Assembly (NCBI GenBank): GCA_002709225.1
Contig: PAQH01000127.1
Span: 19,475-83,474, forward strand
Source: Planctomycetaceae bacterium
Lineage (GTDB): Bacteria > Planctomycetota > Planctomycetia > Pirellulales > Pirellulaceae
DNA length: 64,000 bases
Direction: 5' to 3'
The translations under genes and the position numbers were made by a program. Positions 1 to 8,107 of this stretch are shown piece after piece; position 1 is the first letter of the stretch; every line of letters starts with the position of its first letter. The notes under the pieces were generated by a model, which was given only the letters and a program-made list of their open reading frames with translations, was not told the DNA's origin and ran no database searches.

Positions 1-1
1 G

Positions 2-40
2 GCAGAGCAGTTGAGCAGAGCAGTTGAGCAGAGCAGTTGA
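2..40. repeat. Three perfect tandem copies of a 13-bp unit
   Basis: The unit GCAGAGCAGTTGA occurs three times head to tail without a mismatch at 2-14, 15-27 and 28-40. The array starts at the window edge, so it may continue upstream. It lies 34 bp before the start codon of the first gene, where the promoter or leader of that gene would be expected. The 13-bp length is not a multiple of three. No inverted symmetry is obvious in the unit. Confidence 0.9.
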
Positions 41-73
41 GCCCTGTGGGTCGCGAGGTGGAGATGAGAGGAA

Positions 74-1255
74 ATGAACCACTACCTAAGGATGTGGACG
101 ATCTGTGCACTCTTTCTGCTGGCCGTTGATTCGGCCAGTGCCACTGATGGCCCGGCGCGATTAAAGAAGACCATGTTGGGAGAGACACGTAACGTGCACC
201 AGTGCGGGAAGCTCTCTCTGGCGGGTCAGCCGCAACGAGGCGACCTGGCCCGCATCAAGGCCCGGGGTATCCAGCGAATTGTGACGTTAAGGCAAGCTAC
301 CGAGCTGGATTGGGATCAGGCGGCTGCCGTCAAAGAGGTCGGGTTGGAGTTGATCAAGGTGCCTTTTCGCGCGCCGCATACCTTGACGGACGACGTCTTT
401 GACAAGATTCGGAAACTGTTGCGAGAGACGGCCACGACACCCACTCTGCTGCATTGTGGGTCGGCCGATCGGGTGGGCGCGGTCTGGCTCGCGTTCCGCG
501 TGTTAGACCAGAAGGTACCGCTGCCCACCGCGTTGGTCGAGGCCCGTCAGATTGGCCTGGCGACGATGGCCTATGAACGCAGGGCTACAGCCTACGTAGT
601 GTCACGGACCGACGCGCCGAGTACGCCGCGGGAACAAAGCGTGCGCCCGGGCATCAACAAGGGCTTTCTGGACCCCAATCTTGATGTCCAGGCTTGGCTG
701 GCACGATTTGAGGTGGAAAGCCGCGAAGTCTACAAGCATCGGCAGGCGGTCCTGGCGGCGCTCAATTTAGAGCCCACGACACGTGTCGCCGATGTTGGCG
801 CCGGCACCGGTTTTTTTGCGGCGACCATGTCCGCTCAACTGCCAGCAGGTTGGGTCTATGCGGTCGACATCGCGCCTCGCTTTGTGGCGCACCTCAGTAC
901 GCTTGCGTCACGTGCGAAGCACCACAACCTGACGCCCATCTTGGGTGGGGAAAATACGATTCGATTGCCGCCCGCATCGATCGACTTGGCCTTCGTCTGT
1001 GACACCTACCATCATTTTGAATTCCCGGCAGCGACGCTCGCGTCGATTCATCGAGCGTTACGGCCACAAGGCACACTGGTGGTGATCGACTTCGAACGCA
1101 TCCCTGGGAAATCACGCCCCTTTGTGATCAATCACGTGCGGGCCGGGAAGTCAACATTTCGCGCCGAGATCGAAGCGGCTGGTTTCGTGCTTGCCGAAGA
1201 GGTTCAGGTGGCGGGTCTGAAGGAGAATTACTTCCTGCGGTTTATCCGGCGGTAA
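74..1255 (+). CDS. Exported phosphatase-like (DUF442-type) and SAM-methyltransferase fusion protein
   Basis: Residues 1-23 form a Sec-type signal peptide ending near SASA. Residues about 40-170 resemble the DUF442/beta-lactamase-hydrolase-like phosphatase group, with a Cys-based P-loop HCGSADRVG at 127-135; the loop is CX4R, one residue shorter than the usual CX5R of dual-specificity phosphatases. Residues about 205-393 are a class I SAM-dependent methyltransferase, with motif I DVGAGTG at 240-246 followed by an acidic AVDIAP strand. The fusion with a signal peptide implies an envelope location, which is odd for an enzyme that needs SAM. The substrate cannot be told. The start is preceded by GAGAGGAA. 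The domain calls are fairly sure; the combined role is unknown. Confidence 0.75.
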   Translation: MNHYLRMWTICALFLLAVDSASATDGPARLKKTMLGETRNVHQCGKLSLAGQPQRGDLARIKARGIQRIVTLRQATELDWDQAAAVKEVGLELIKVPFRAPHTLTDDVFDKIRKLLRETATTPTLLHCGSADRVGAVWLAFRVLDQKVPLPTALVEARQIGLATMAYERRATAYVVSRTDAPSTPREQSVRPGINKGFLDPNLDVQAWLARFEVESREVYKHRQAVLAALNLEPTTRVADVGAGTGFFAATMSAQLPAGWVYAVDIAPRFVAHLSTLASRAKHHNLTPILGGENTIRLPPASIDLAFVCDTYHHFEFPAATLASIHRALRPQGTLVVIDFERIPGKSRPFVINHVRAGKSTFRAEIEAAGFVLAEEVQVAGLKENYFLRFIRR

Positions 1256-1257
1256 TG

Positions 1258-1278
1258 CTGGTGGCACTCGTCCACCAG
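1258..1278 (+). terminator. Stem-loop just after the first gene
   Basis: CTGGTGG and CCACCAG form a perfect 7-bp stem with a 7-nt loop, three bases after the TAA stop of the preceding gene. Only a weak T-rich stretch follows, so it may end transcription or only stabilise the 3' end. A separate 12-bp palindrome AACGGGCCCGTT sits just beyond it at 1284-1295. Confidence 0.4.
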
Positions 1279-1333
1279 GTTTGAACGGGCCCGTTTAACA
1301 ACATTTCTTTGGGCAGCGACGAAAACAGGTGTT

Positions 1334-2290
1334 ATGACAGCTGGCAGAGCAGAGATGTCTTTCCTGGTGACAGGCGGGACCGGATTTGTCGGGACTTGGG
1401 TGTTGCGCAACCTGCTGGAGCGGGGTGTCCACGTCGCGGTTTACGATGTGCAGCCAAACCAAGACCGTTGGGACCGTGTGCTGGGAATGCCCGCGCAACG
1501 GGTCTCCTTTTTCCAAGGTGACCTGGTGGACCGCGAGCGGCTGGAACGCGTCTGCGACGCAGTGCGTCCAACACACCTGGTGCATCTGGGCGCGCTGTTG
1601 ACACCTGCCTGCCAGGCAGACCCCTGGTTGGCTTGCCAGGTGAATGTACTGGGGAGTGTAGGGGTGTTCGAATTGGCGCGTCGGCGCGATGAGATTCAAG
1701 GACTGGCATACGCCAGCTCGTTAGCGGTTTATGGTCCAGCCCCGGTCGATGCCGGCCCGGCGGACGTGATCGATACCCATGCACCGAGTTTTTACGGAGC
1801 GTACAAACGGTCGGTGGAACTCATCGCGGACCAATACTGGAAACAATATGGGGTGTCGTCGTTCGGCCTCAGGCCACATGTGGTCTATGGACCGGAACGG
1901 GAACAAGGGTTGACCGCGGGGCCCTCTCTAGCGGCCCGGGCGGTCGCCGAGGGGCGGTCGTATGAAATGAACTATACCGGCCAGGCGGGTTACGATTATG
2001 TGGAGGATGTAGCGGTAGCACTCGTACGTGGCGCGACCGAATCGCCGTCGGGGGCACACGTGGTCGATTTGCCAAGCCAGGTCGCAACACCGGAGGAAAT
2101 ACGCGACATTTTGGACAGCCTCGTCCCGGGTGCGGCCGGACGTGTTAGCATCAAGGGGGAACCGATCCCGTCCAATGAACCTCCCCAGCGTTGCCTCATT
2201 CAGAGGCTATTTCCTGGTTGGGAAGGTGTCAGTTTACACGATGGTTTCGAGCGCACGTTGAAATTTTACGGCTGGCAAAGGACGACCTGA
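1334..2290 (+). CDS. NAD-dependent epimerase/dehydratase (extended SDR family)
   Basis: This is a sugar-nucleotide-epimerase-like protein of the extended short-chain dehydrogenase family. The Rossmann dinucleotide-binding motif GGTGFVG is at 14-20, the catalytic serine region ASSLAVYG follows at about 127-134, and the catalytic pair Tyr154-xxx-Lys158 lies in FYGAYK. The length of 318 aa is normal for the family. No signal peptide is seen, so it should be cytoplasmic. A second ATG at codon 8 (1355) fits the usual start of the family closer to the first beta-strand; AGGTG upstream of 1334 supports the longer form. The substrate is not identifiable; UDP-glucose 4-epimerase and other NDP-sugar activities are equally possible. 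Confidence 0.85.
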   Translation: MTAGRAEMSFLVTGGTGFVGTWVLRNLLERGVHVAVYDVQPNQDRWDRVLGMPAQRVSFFQGDLVDRERLERVCDAVRPTHLVHLGALLTPACQADPWLACQVNVLGSVGVFELARRRDEIQGLAYASSLAVYGPAPVDAGPADVIDTHAPSFYGAYKRSVELIADQYWKQYGVSSFGLRPHVVYGPEREQGLTAGPSLAARAVAEGRSYEMNYTGQAGYDYVEDVAVALVRGATESPSGAHVVDLPSQVATPEEIRDILDSLVPGAAGRVSIKGEPIPSNEPPQRCLIQRLFPGWEGVSLHDGFERTLKFYGWQRTT

Positions 2291-2308
2291 GGGGCCTTGA
2301 GGGCGGGG

Positions 2309-2890
2309 ATGAGCGGTGACGTGCAGCCCGCTGACCCCCACTTTCGTGAGCTGGGAGGGGGATTGCTGGCGATGAATGAGCAGAGGCGGTGGCTGCGGGA
2401 GGATGACGAGCTGCTGGAGATGACGGCGTATCATGAGGCGGGGCATGCGCTAATGGCGTTTCATGTTGGCGCACGAGTCCGTTCGATGTCGCTCTCCCCG
2501 GATGCGGACGGCCGCAAGGAGCGGTATGCCGAAGTGGCTGTGGAATGGCCTCGTGAACGGTTTGCCACCCGTGAATACCAGGTTAAGGCGATCCAGGTTG
2601 CATTAGCCGGTCCAGCGGCGGAGATGCATCATCGGGGCGAGCCATTTCATCCGGGGTTTGTCAGCGAATGGGCCGCGGACTGGCAGGCTGCCTGGGAGGC
2701 CACCGAATGCTTGGCGCACGAGCCAGCGCAGCGCATCCGTTTGTTGGAACACTGGACGTCCTACGTCTACCAGTGGTTGGACCGCACCGAACATTGGGCA
2801 GCCTTGGCCGCGATCGTGGACCACCTGCTGGCCCACGAACACGTGGAAGGGTCGGAAATCGACGATCTTGTTGGCCCTTGGTTGGGGTGA
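2309..2890 (+). CDS. Stand-alone M41 (FtsH-type) metallopeptidase-like protein
   Basis: The zinc-binding motif HEAGH is at residues 42-46 counted from the ATG at 2309, and the sequence around it (TAYHEAGHALMAF) matches the protease domain of FtsH. A later VALAGPAAEMHHRG segment corresponds to the LGGRAAE helix of that domain. The AAA ATPase and membrane segments of FtsH are absent, so the protein is only a 194-aa peptidase-like unit. The ORF track extends to a TTG at 2297, but the ATG at 2309 has GAGGGCGGGG in front and is preferred. It follows the epimerase by 18 bp and may be cotranscribed. The target is unknown; a separate partner ATPase would be expected if it is active on folded proteins. 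Confidence 0.7.
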   Translation: MSGDVQPADPHFRELGGGLLAMNEQRRWLREDDELLEMTAYHEAGHALMAFHVGARVRSMSLSPDADGRKERYAEVAVEWPRERFATREYQVKAIQVALAGPAAEMHHRGEPFHPGFVSEWAADWQAAWEATECLAHEPAQRIRLLEHWTSYVYQWLDRTEHWAALAAIVDHLLAHEHVEGSEIDDLVGPWLG

Positions 2891-2990
2891 GCGGGGGTCG
2901 ATCCGCCGCATTGGCCAGAGCGGCCTATTTTACGACATAATGGGCGGGCGGCGGTTGCCTGGCCGCGTTTGCCACTAACAAGGTGATTTC

Positions 2991-5714
2991 ATGGTCGACG
3001 GCGTGAGTATGCGACGCGGGTTTCTCGTGCTATCTGTTGCCTGGTTGGCGCTGGCTCCCCTGCGTGCGGAGGAACCCCACTGGGCCTACCAACCGGTGCG
3101 GGTGTCGCCAGTTGGTCCGCTGCGCCAGGTAGGGTGGCCGCGGAGTGCCATCGACCAGTATGTTCTGGAGCGGCTTGAAGCGGTCCGCCGGCGTCCGGCG
3201 GAAGAGGCTCCCCGCGCGGTACTCTTGCGCCGCGTCACTCTGGATTTGACAGGTCTTCCGCCGTCTCCCATCGAGGTCGAGACGTTTGCCGAGGACACTT
3301 CCCCAGACGCCTACGAACGGGTACTGGATCGTTTGTTTCGTTCCCCTGCATACGCGGAGCGGATGGCGTCCTGGTGGCTTGATATGGCTCGTTATGCCGA
3401 CACGCACGGTTACGAAGGTGACGGCGCTCGCCAGATATGGCTTTACCGCGATTGGGTGATCAATGCGTTTTTGCAGGGAATGCCCTTCGACCGTTTTAGC
3501 ATTGACCAGTTGGCGGGAGACCTTTTGCCGCGGCCTACGGAATCCCAACGTGTGGCCACAGGCTTCCACCGCAATTCGCCATTTTGTTACGAAGGCGGAA
3601 CCGATCTGGAGCAATTTCGCGTGGAGGCGGTCGTCGATCGAGTCAATACGACCATGACCGTATGGATGGGAACTACCTTAGGGTGCGCTCAATGCCACGA
3701 CCATAAATACGACCCGTTTAGCCAACGGGAGTATTTCCAGCTCTACGCGTTTTTCAATAATTCAACCGAGGCGAGGGGCGCGAGTTATTCGGCTGTCAGC
3801 CCTTTGAAACAAAGAGGGGCGACGGGATTGCGCTCCCGAATTGCACTGCTGGAGGAGCGAGTTGGGAGGCACGATGTGGCAGAATTCCAGCGTGTCTGGG
3901 AAGCAGCCCAACAAGGGCGGGGCTGGCGTGTGTGGGATGTGCTTGCCGCCAAATCAAGTGGCGGATCTTCCATCGTCCGACTGCCTGACCATTCTCTCCT
4001 GGTCGGCGGAGACAATCCCGTGCATGACGATTATGAAATCGAGTATCACTGGCCCGGTGGTCGTTTTTCCGCGCTGGGCCTGGAAGTACTGCATCACGAG
4101 AGTTTGCCGCAAGGGGGACCGGGACGTTATCCGCGCAACGGCAATTTTGGCTTAAGTGCCGTGGAGATTGCCGTGGCGGGTCCGCAGCCGAACGCGCCCT
4201 GGCGCAATCAAGAGCTCGCCGCGGCGCGGGCCTCGTATGCAGAGCCTCAGGACCAAATTGAGAACGCGTTAGATGGGCAACCCGCCTGTTGGTGTACCAA
4301 TCAAAAAGAAGCGCAGGGTTGGTTCGTCCTGGCCAACCCGCGTGACTGGTCGGCGGGACATCGGATACGGATTCGTCTGCGACACGCCTCGAAATGGGAG
4401 CGACACGGGATCGGTCGTTTTCGCTTATGGTCGGCCGGGGCGTTCGCTGAGGACACATTCAGTAAGGGGTTTCCGCCCTTGGACGTGTTGGCGATTCTGG
4501 CAAAAGAGGAACACAGCAGAACACCAGAGGAAAACCAGCAAGTGCACGGATACCTTCGCGGCCACGACCCGGCGCTGGCGCGCCTGCGGGCGGAAATTGA
4601 ACGAGTCAAAGAGGAGCTGACACCAAGCGAGACGCTGGTTATGAAAGAACGCGAGGAGCCACGAACAACGCACCTGCTGCTGGCGGGAAGCCATTTGAGT
4701 CCTGGCGAGGCGGTCTCCCTGGGTGTGCCTGATGCGTGGCATGAATGGGACTCCAGTTGGCCACGAAATCGCCTTGGATTGGCGCAATGGCTGATGTCGG
4801 ATCGCAATCCACTGGTTGGCAGAGTCACCAGTAACCGCGTCTGGTCGATGTTTTTTGGACGGGGCATTGTCCGTACCAGCGAGGATTTTGGTGTTCAAGG
4901 AGCCCCGCCGACACACCCCAGGTTGCTGGATTATTTGGCGAACTACTTTGTCGGCTCCCGTTGGAACCTGCAAGCCTTGCAGCGGCAGATTGTGATGTCC
5001 GCCACGTATCGGCAAAGTTCCGACCTGCCGCTGGCGGCGCGCGGCGGCGACACCAGTGACCGTTGGTACGGGCGCGGGCCCGCATTTCGCCTTCCAGCCG
5101 AGAGTATTCGAGATGTGGCCCTCGCAGTCGGTGGTCTGTTAGACCGCCGGGTAGGTGGCCCCGGGGTGTATCCATACCAACCGCAGGGTGTGTACGAACA
5201 AATACACAGCTATACCACATCCTGGAAGACGAGTGAGCGGGGCCAGCAGTTTCGACGCGGCGTCTACACCTGGTGGAAACGAACGGCCCCCTACCCGTCC
5301 ATGATCGCTTTCGACGCACCACGCCGGAGCGTCTGCGTTGAGCGGCGCCCGCGCACCAATACTCCATTGCAGGCACTGGTGACGTTGAATGACCCTGTGT
5401 TTGTGCAGGCCGCCAGGGCACTGGCGCGGCGAATGCAGTTGGCCGACGACGGATCGTGCACCACGGGTTTGCGTGTGGGGTTTCGTTTATGCGTGGCGCG
5501 CACGCCGACGGAGGCGGAAAGTGCAGAGCTGCGGCTGTTGTACGACCGTATGGCGAAAACGTATCGAACCCAGCCGGCCGCAGCCGTGGCACTGGCGGAC
5601 GGACACGGTATCGCGGGGCAACAGACGCCCGGGGAAGCCGCGGCGGAATTCGCCGCCTGGGTTACAGTGGCGAACGTTCTGCTGAATTTGGATGAAACGT
5701 TGATGAAGTACTGA
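2991..5714 (+). CDS. DUF1549/DUF1553 exported protein of pair 1 (no PSCyt1 domain)
   Basis: A signal peptide is visible (RRGFLVLSVAWLALAPLRAEE); an in-frame ATG at 3009 is an alternative start, while AAGGTG favours 2991. The DUF1549 domain spans roughly residues 45-255 and contains the conserved LDLTGLPPSP and WWLDMARYADT segments and the motif CAQCHDHKYDP (first Cys near 232), a CxxCH that could bind haem. The middle (about 340-490) contains a beta-rich insert with LDGQPACWCTN and GWFVLANP that looks like a carbohydrate-binding jelly roll, though this is inference. DUF1553 occupies about 590-900 with NPLVGRVTSNRVWSMFFGRG and THPRLLDYLA. Unlike the genes at 11417 and 55439 it lacks the N-terminal cytochrome domain. 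The DUF1501 partner starts 74 bp downstream. Confidence 0.85.
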   Translation: MVDGVSMRRGFLVLSVAWLALAPLRAEEPHWAYQPVRVSPVGPLRQVGWPRSAIDQYVLERLEAVRRRPAEEAPRAVLLRRVTLDLTGLPPSPIEVETFAEDTSPDAYERVLDRLFRSPAYAERMASWWLDMARYADTHGYEGDGARQIWLYRDWVINAFLQGMPFDRFSIDQLAGDLLPRPTESQRVATGFHRNSPFCYEGGTDLEQFRVEAVVDRVNTTMTVWMGTTLGCAQCHDHKYDPFSQREYFQLYAFFNNSTEARGASYSAVSPLKQRGATGLRSRIALLEERVGRHDVAEFQRVWEAAQQGRGWRVWDVLAAKSSGGSSIVRLPDHSLLVGGDNPVHDDYEIEYHWPGGRFSALGLEVLHHESLPQGGPGRYPRNGNFGLSAVEIAVAGPQPNAPWRNQELAAARASYAEPQDQIENALDGQPACWCTNQKEAQGWFVLANPRDWSAGHRIRIRLRHASKWERHGIGRFRLWSAGAFAEDTFSKGFPPLDVLAILAKEEHSRTPEENQQVHGYLRGHDPALARLRAEIERVKEELTPSETLVMKEREEPRTTHLLLAGSHLSPGEAVSLGVPDAWHEWDSSWPRNRLGLAQWLMSDRNPLVGRVTSNRVWSMFFGRGIVRTSEDFGVQGAPPTHPRLLDYLANYFVGSRWNLQALQRQIVMSATYRQSSDLPLAARGGDTSDRWYGRGPAFRLPAESIRDVALAVGGLLDRRVGGPGVYPYQPQGVYEQIHSYTTSWKTSERGQQFRRGVYTWWKRTAPYPSMIAFDAPRRSVCVERRPRTNTPLQALVTLNDPVFVQAARALARRMQLADDGSCTTGLRVGFRLCVARTPTEAESAELRLLYDRMAKTYRTQPAAAVALADGHGIAGQQTPGEAAAEFAAWVTVANVLLNLDETLMKY

Positions 5715-5788
5715 AGCCGAGGGAGGCGCGAATCTGGGAATTACTCCAGGTTCGTGGCCACACGGAATTTCTGAGTTAGGGTTGAACA

Positions 5789-7216
5789 ATGGCTGGAAAA
5801 GAAACGTGGGACCAACACGTACTGTTCCACAATACACGCAGGCAGTTTCTCTCCCAGTGTGTTACCGGGATGGGGGCTCTGGCGATGTCAGCGTTGGCTG
5901 ACCGAGCACCAGCGCGCGGGGCGCCGGCCCAACCGCCTCCGCGGGCCAAACGGATGATCTATTTGCACATGGCGGGGGGCCCATCCCAGCTCGATTTGTT
6001 CGACCACAAACCGCTGCTGTCGCAGCGCCATGGCGAATTGTGTCCGGCCGAGTTTTTTGAAGGCAAACGATTCGCGTTTATCAAAAGTCGGCCGAAGTTG
6101 TTGGGCACACCGTTTCGGTTTGCGCGGTATGGGCAAAGTGGTGCTGCGTTGTGCGAACATGTGCCTCACCTGCGGCGTGTCGTGGATGATCTCTGCTTCG
6201 TGAAGTCAATGCACACGGACCAATTTAATCATGCGCCCGCACAACTGTTTATGCAGACCGGCTCGCCGATTCTAGGACGACCCAGCCTGGGCGCGTGGCT
6301 GTCTTATGGGTTGGCGAGCGAAAGTCAGGAACTACCGGCTTTTGTGGTGCTGGTGTCGGGCCAACGGGGGCCGAGCGGCGGTACCGCGTTATGGGGAAAC
6401 GGGTTTCTTCCCAGCGTCCACCAAGGTGTACGTTTGCGGTCACAGGGCGATCCCGTGTTGTTTCTCACCAATCCTCAAGGGGTGGGGCCCGCCGAACGCC
6501 GGCTGGCGTTGGATAGCCTGCGTGCGCTCAACCAATTACGTCTTCGTCAAACGGGACAGCCGGAGATTGCCACCCGCATTGCGCAGTACGAATTGGCCTA
6601 TCGTATGCAACGCAGCGTTCCGGAGTTGATGGCAGTGGATCGAGAGCCGGCGCATATCCACAAGTTGTACGGCACGCAACCTGGCAAGAAATCCTTCGCC
6701 AACAACTGTCTGTTGGCACGGCGGTTAATAGAACGAGGCGCGCGTTTCGTTCAACTCTATCATTGGGGATGGGATTCTCACGGCTCGAGTGCCGCGGAAA
6801 ACCTGCGTTACAGCTTTGTAGAGCGATGCCGGCAAACCGACCGTGCGACAACGGCGCTAATCGTTGATCTCAAACAGCGGGGGTTACTCGACGATACCCT
6901 GATAGTGTGGGGTGGGGAATTCGGTCGCACACCGATGGCTGAGGTCTTTACGAAGAAGTACATTGGCCGCGATCACCATCAGCATGCCTTTACGATGTGG
7001 ATGGCAGGCGGCGGGATCAAGCCGGGAGTGACCTATGGTGCTACCGACCCGCTGGGATATGCGGTGAGTGAAAAACCCGTCCATGTTCATGATCTACAGG
7101 CAACCATCCTGCACCTGATGGGCTTGGATCACGAATCATTGACGTATCGTTTTCAGGGACGGGATTTCCGCCTGACGGATGTGCACGGTCGTGTCGTTTC
7201 GGCGATTGTCGCGTAG
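5789..7216 (+). CDS. DUF1501 exported protein of pair 1
   Basis: DUF1501 proteins are uncharacterised and appear related to the alkaline-phosphatase/sulfatase fold. Family blocks seen here are MAGGPSQLDLFDHKP near the N-terminus, GGEFGRTP, GRDHH followed by MWMAGGGI, and the C-terminal HDLQATILHLMGLDHE. The conserved Asp, Glu and His residues of these blocks are plausible metal ligands. The N-terminus NTRRQFLSQC is a Tat-like signal followed by a hydrophobic, alanine-rich stretch, so folded export is likely. The protein ends with the tail FRLTDVHGRVV, shared only by the DUF1501 proteins that sit behind a DUF1553 gene. It is 74 bp downstream of its partner and probably cotranscribed. Confidence 0.88.
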   Translation: MAGKETWDQHVLFHNTRRQFLSQCVTGMGALAMSALADRAPARGAPAQPPPRAKRMIYLHMAGGPSQLDLFDHKPLLSQRHGELCPAEFFEGKRFAFIKSRPKLLGTPFRFARYGQSGAALCEHVPHLRRVVDDLCFVKSMHTDQFNHAPAQLFMQTGSPILGRPSLGAWLSYGLASESQELPAFVVLVSGQRGPSGGTALWGNGFLPSVHQGVRLRSQGDPVLFLTNPQGVGPAERRLALDSLRALNQLRLRQTGQPEIATRIAQYELAYRMQRSVPELMAVDREPAHIHKLYGTQPGKKSFANNCLLARRLIERGARFVQLYHWGWDSHGSSAAENLRYSFVERCRQTDRATTALIVDLKQRGLLDDTLIVWGGEFGRTPMAEVFTKKYIGRDHHQHAFTMWMAGGGIKPGVTYGATDPLGYAVSEKPVHVHDLQATILHLMGLDHESLTYRFQGRDFRLTDVHGRVVSAIVA

Positions 7217-7270
7217 GAGGCGTCTTCGGCCGGCGGACAGCGACGGGGATGTTGAACGTGAGGATCGCAG

Positions 7271-8038
7271 ATGACGTCGGATTGGTTGTTGGCGTTGGAA
7301 CAGACAGGAGCCATGGAGGTTGTCCGCGGCAGCCGCGCCAAAGTGGCCGAAGCGGTGCAACGCGGAGCGGATCTGCGCTTGTTTCTGGTGGCTCGCGGTT
7401 ATGAAGAGACCCTCTATTTCCAACAGACTTATGCGGGGAAGTCGGATGCGTTTGCGGGCTTGATGACCCATCATCACTCTCATGAACACCGGGGCCAAGC
7501 CCTGGTGGAGCCCTACTTTAGTTTCTTTAAGTACGACTCTCTGGGAGCGTTTTCCCACATTAAATGGCTTCCCGACAATCAGGTCCTGCAGGAGCCACAG
7601 CCTTATCAATACGGCGTTTATCGTTGGTACGTATGTGATCGGTGGAGGGTTATTTACGAACACGATAAGGATGGAAATGCCCTTGCGGGAGACCTGGAAG
7701 AGTTAAAGGATTTGATTCGGCGTGGCTGCAGCCTGAAGGTGGGGGTGGAGCAACTTTTCAATCTACCTGGTGCCGGCGAACAGGGCCCCGCGCACGTCTG
7801 CTTCCTGACCATCATGCAACCGCTGATTAAGGATGGTCATGTCGGTGCGAATTGCGATTTTGTGCTCAGCGGAACACCGCAGTGGCCGTGGTCGTGGGAA
7901 GATGAAATCTCGCTGGGAATGGTCTGGCCCTGGTCCTCAGGTGAAGTGATCGGCCATTGGGCGAAACCAGGTGCGTTACCCTTTACACGCGAAAAGGCGC
8001 AATGCGCCATGCGGTGGCTGGTTGCTGATCGCGGCTAA
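7271..8038 (+). CDS. Protein of unknown function (255 aa)
   Basis: I do not recognise this protein. It has no signal peptide or membrane segment and seems cytoplasmic and soluble. The region around residues 65-80 holds a histidine cluster (MTHHHSHEHRG) and the middle is rich in aromatic residues (FSFFKYD, YQYGVYRWYVCDRWRVIYEHD). The C-terminal third has several Trp residues (QWPWSWEDE, MVWPWSSGEVIGHW). GAGGATCGCAG before the ATG gives a ribosome-binding site. It follows the pair 1 DUF1501 gene by 54 bp on the same strand and could be the last gene of that operon. Codon use looks like that of its neighbours, so it is likely a genuine gene. Confidence 0.7.
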   Translation: MTSDWLLALEQTGAMEVVRGSRAKVAEAVQRGADLRLFLVARGYEETLYFQQTYAGKSDAFAGLMTHHHSHEHRGQALVEPYFSFFKYDSLGAFSHIKWLPDNQVLQEPQPYQYGVYRWYVCDRWRVIYEHDKDGNALAGDLEELKDLIRRGCSLKVGVEQLFNLPGAGEQGPAHVCFLTIMQPLIKDGHVGANCDFVLSGTPQWPWSWEDEISLGMVWPWSSGEVIGHWAKPGALPFTREKAQCAMRWLVADRG

Positions 8039-8107
8039 GTTAATGTGCGATGGGGGGATTGGTCGGGGCAAGCGTGCGCCTGCAGTGGAAACCAAGGAGG
8101 TTTGCGG

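Noticed and set aside
4825-5592. 255-aa minus-strand ORF inside the pair 1 DUF1553 gene
   Set aside because: Antisense shadow with low-complexity Arg/Pro content.
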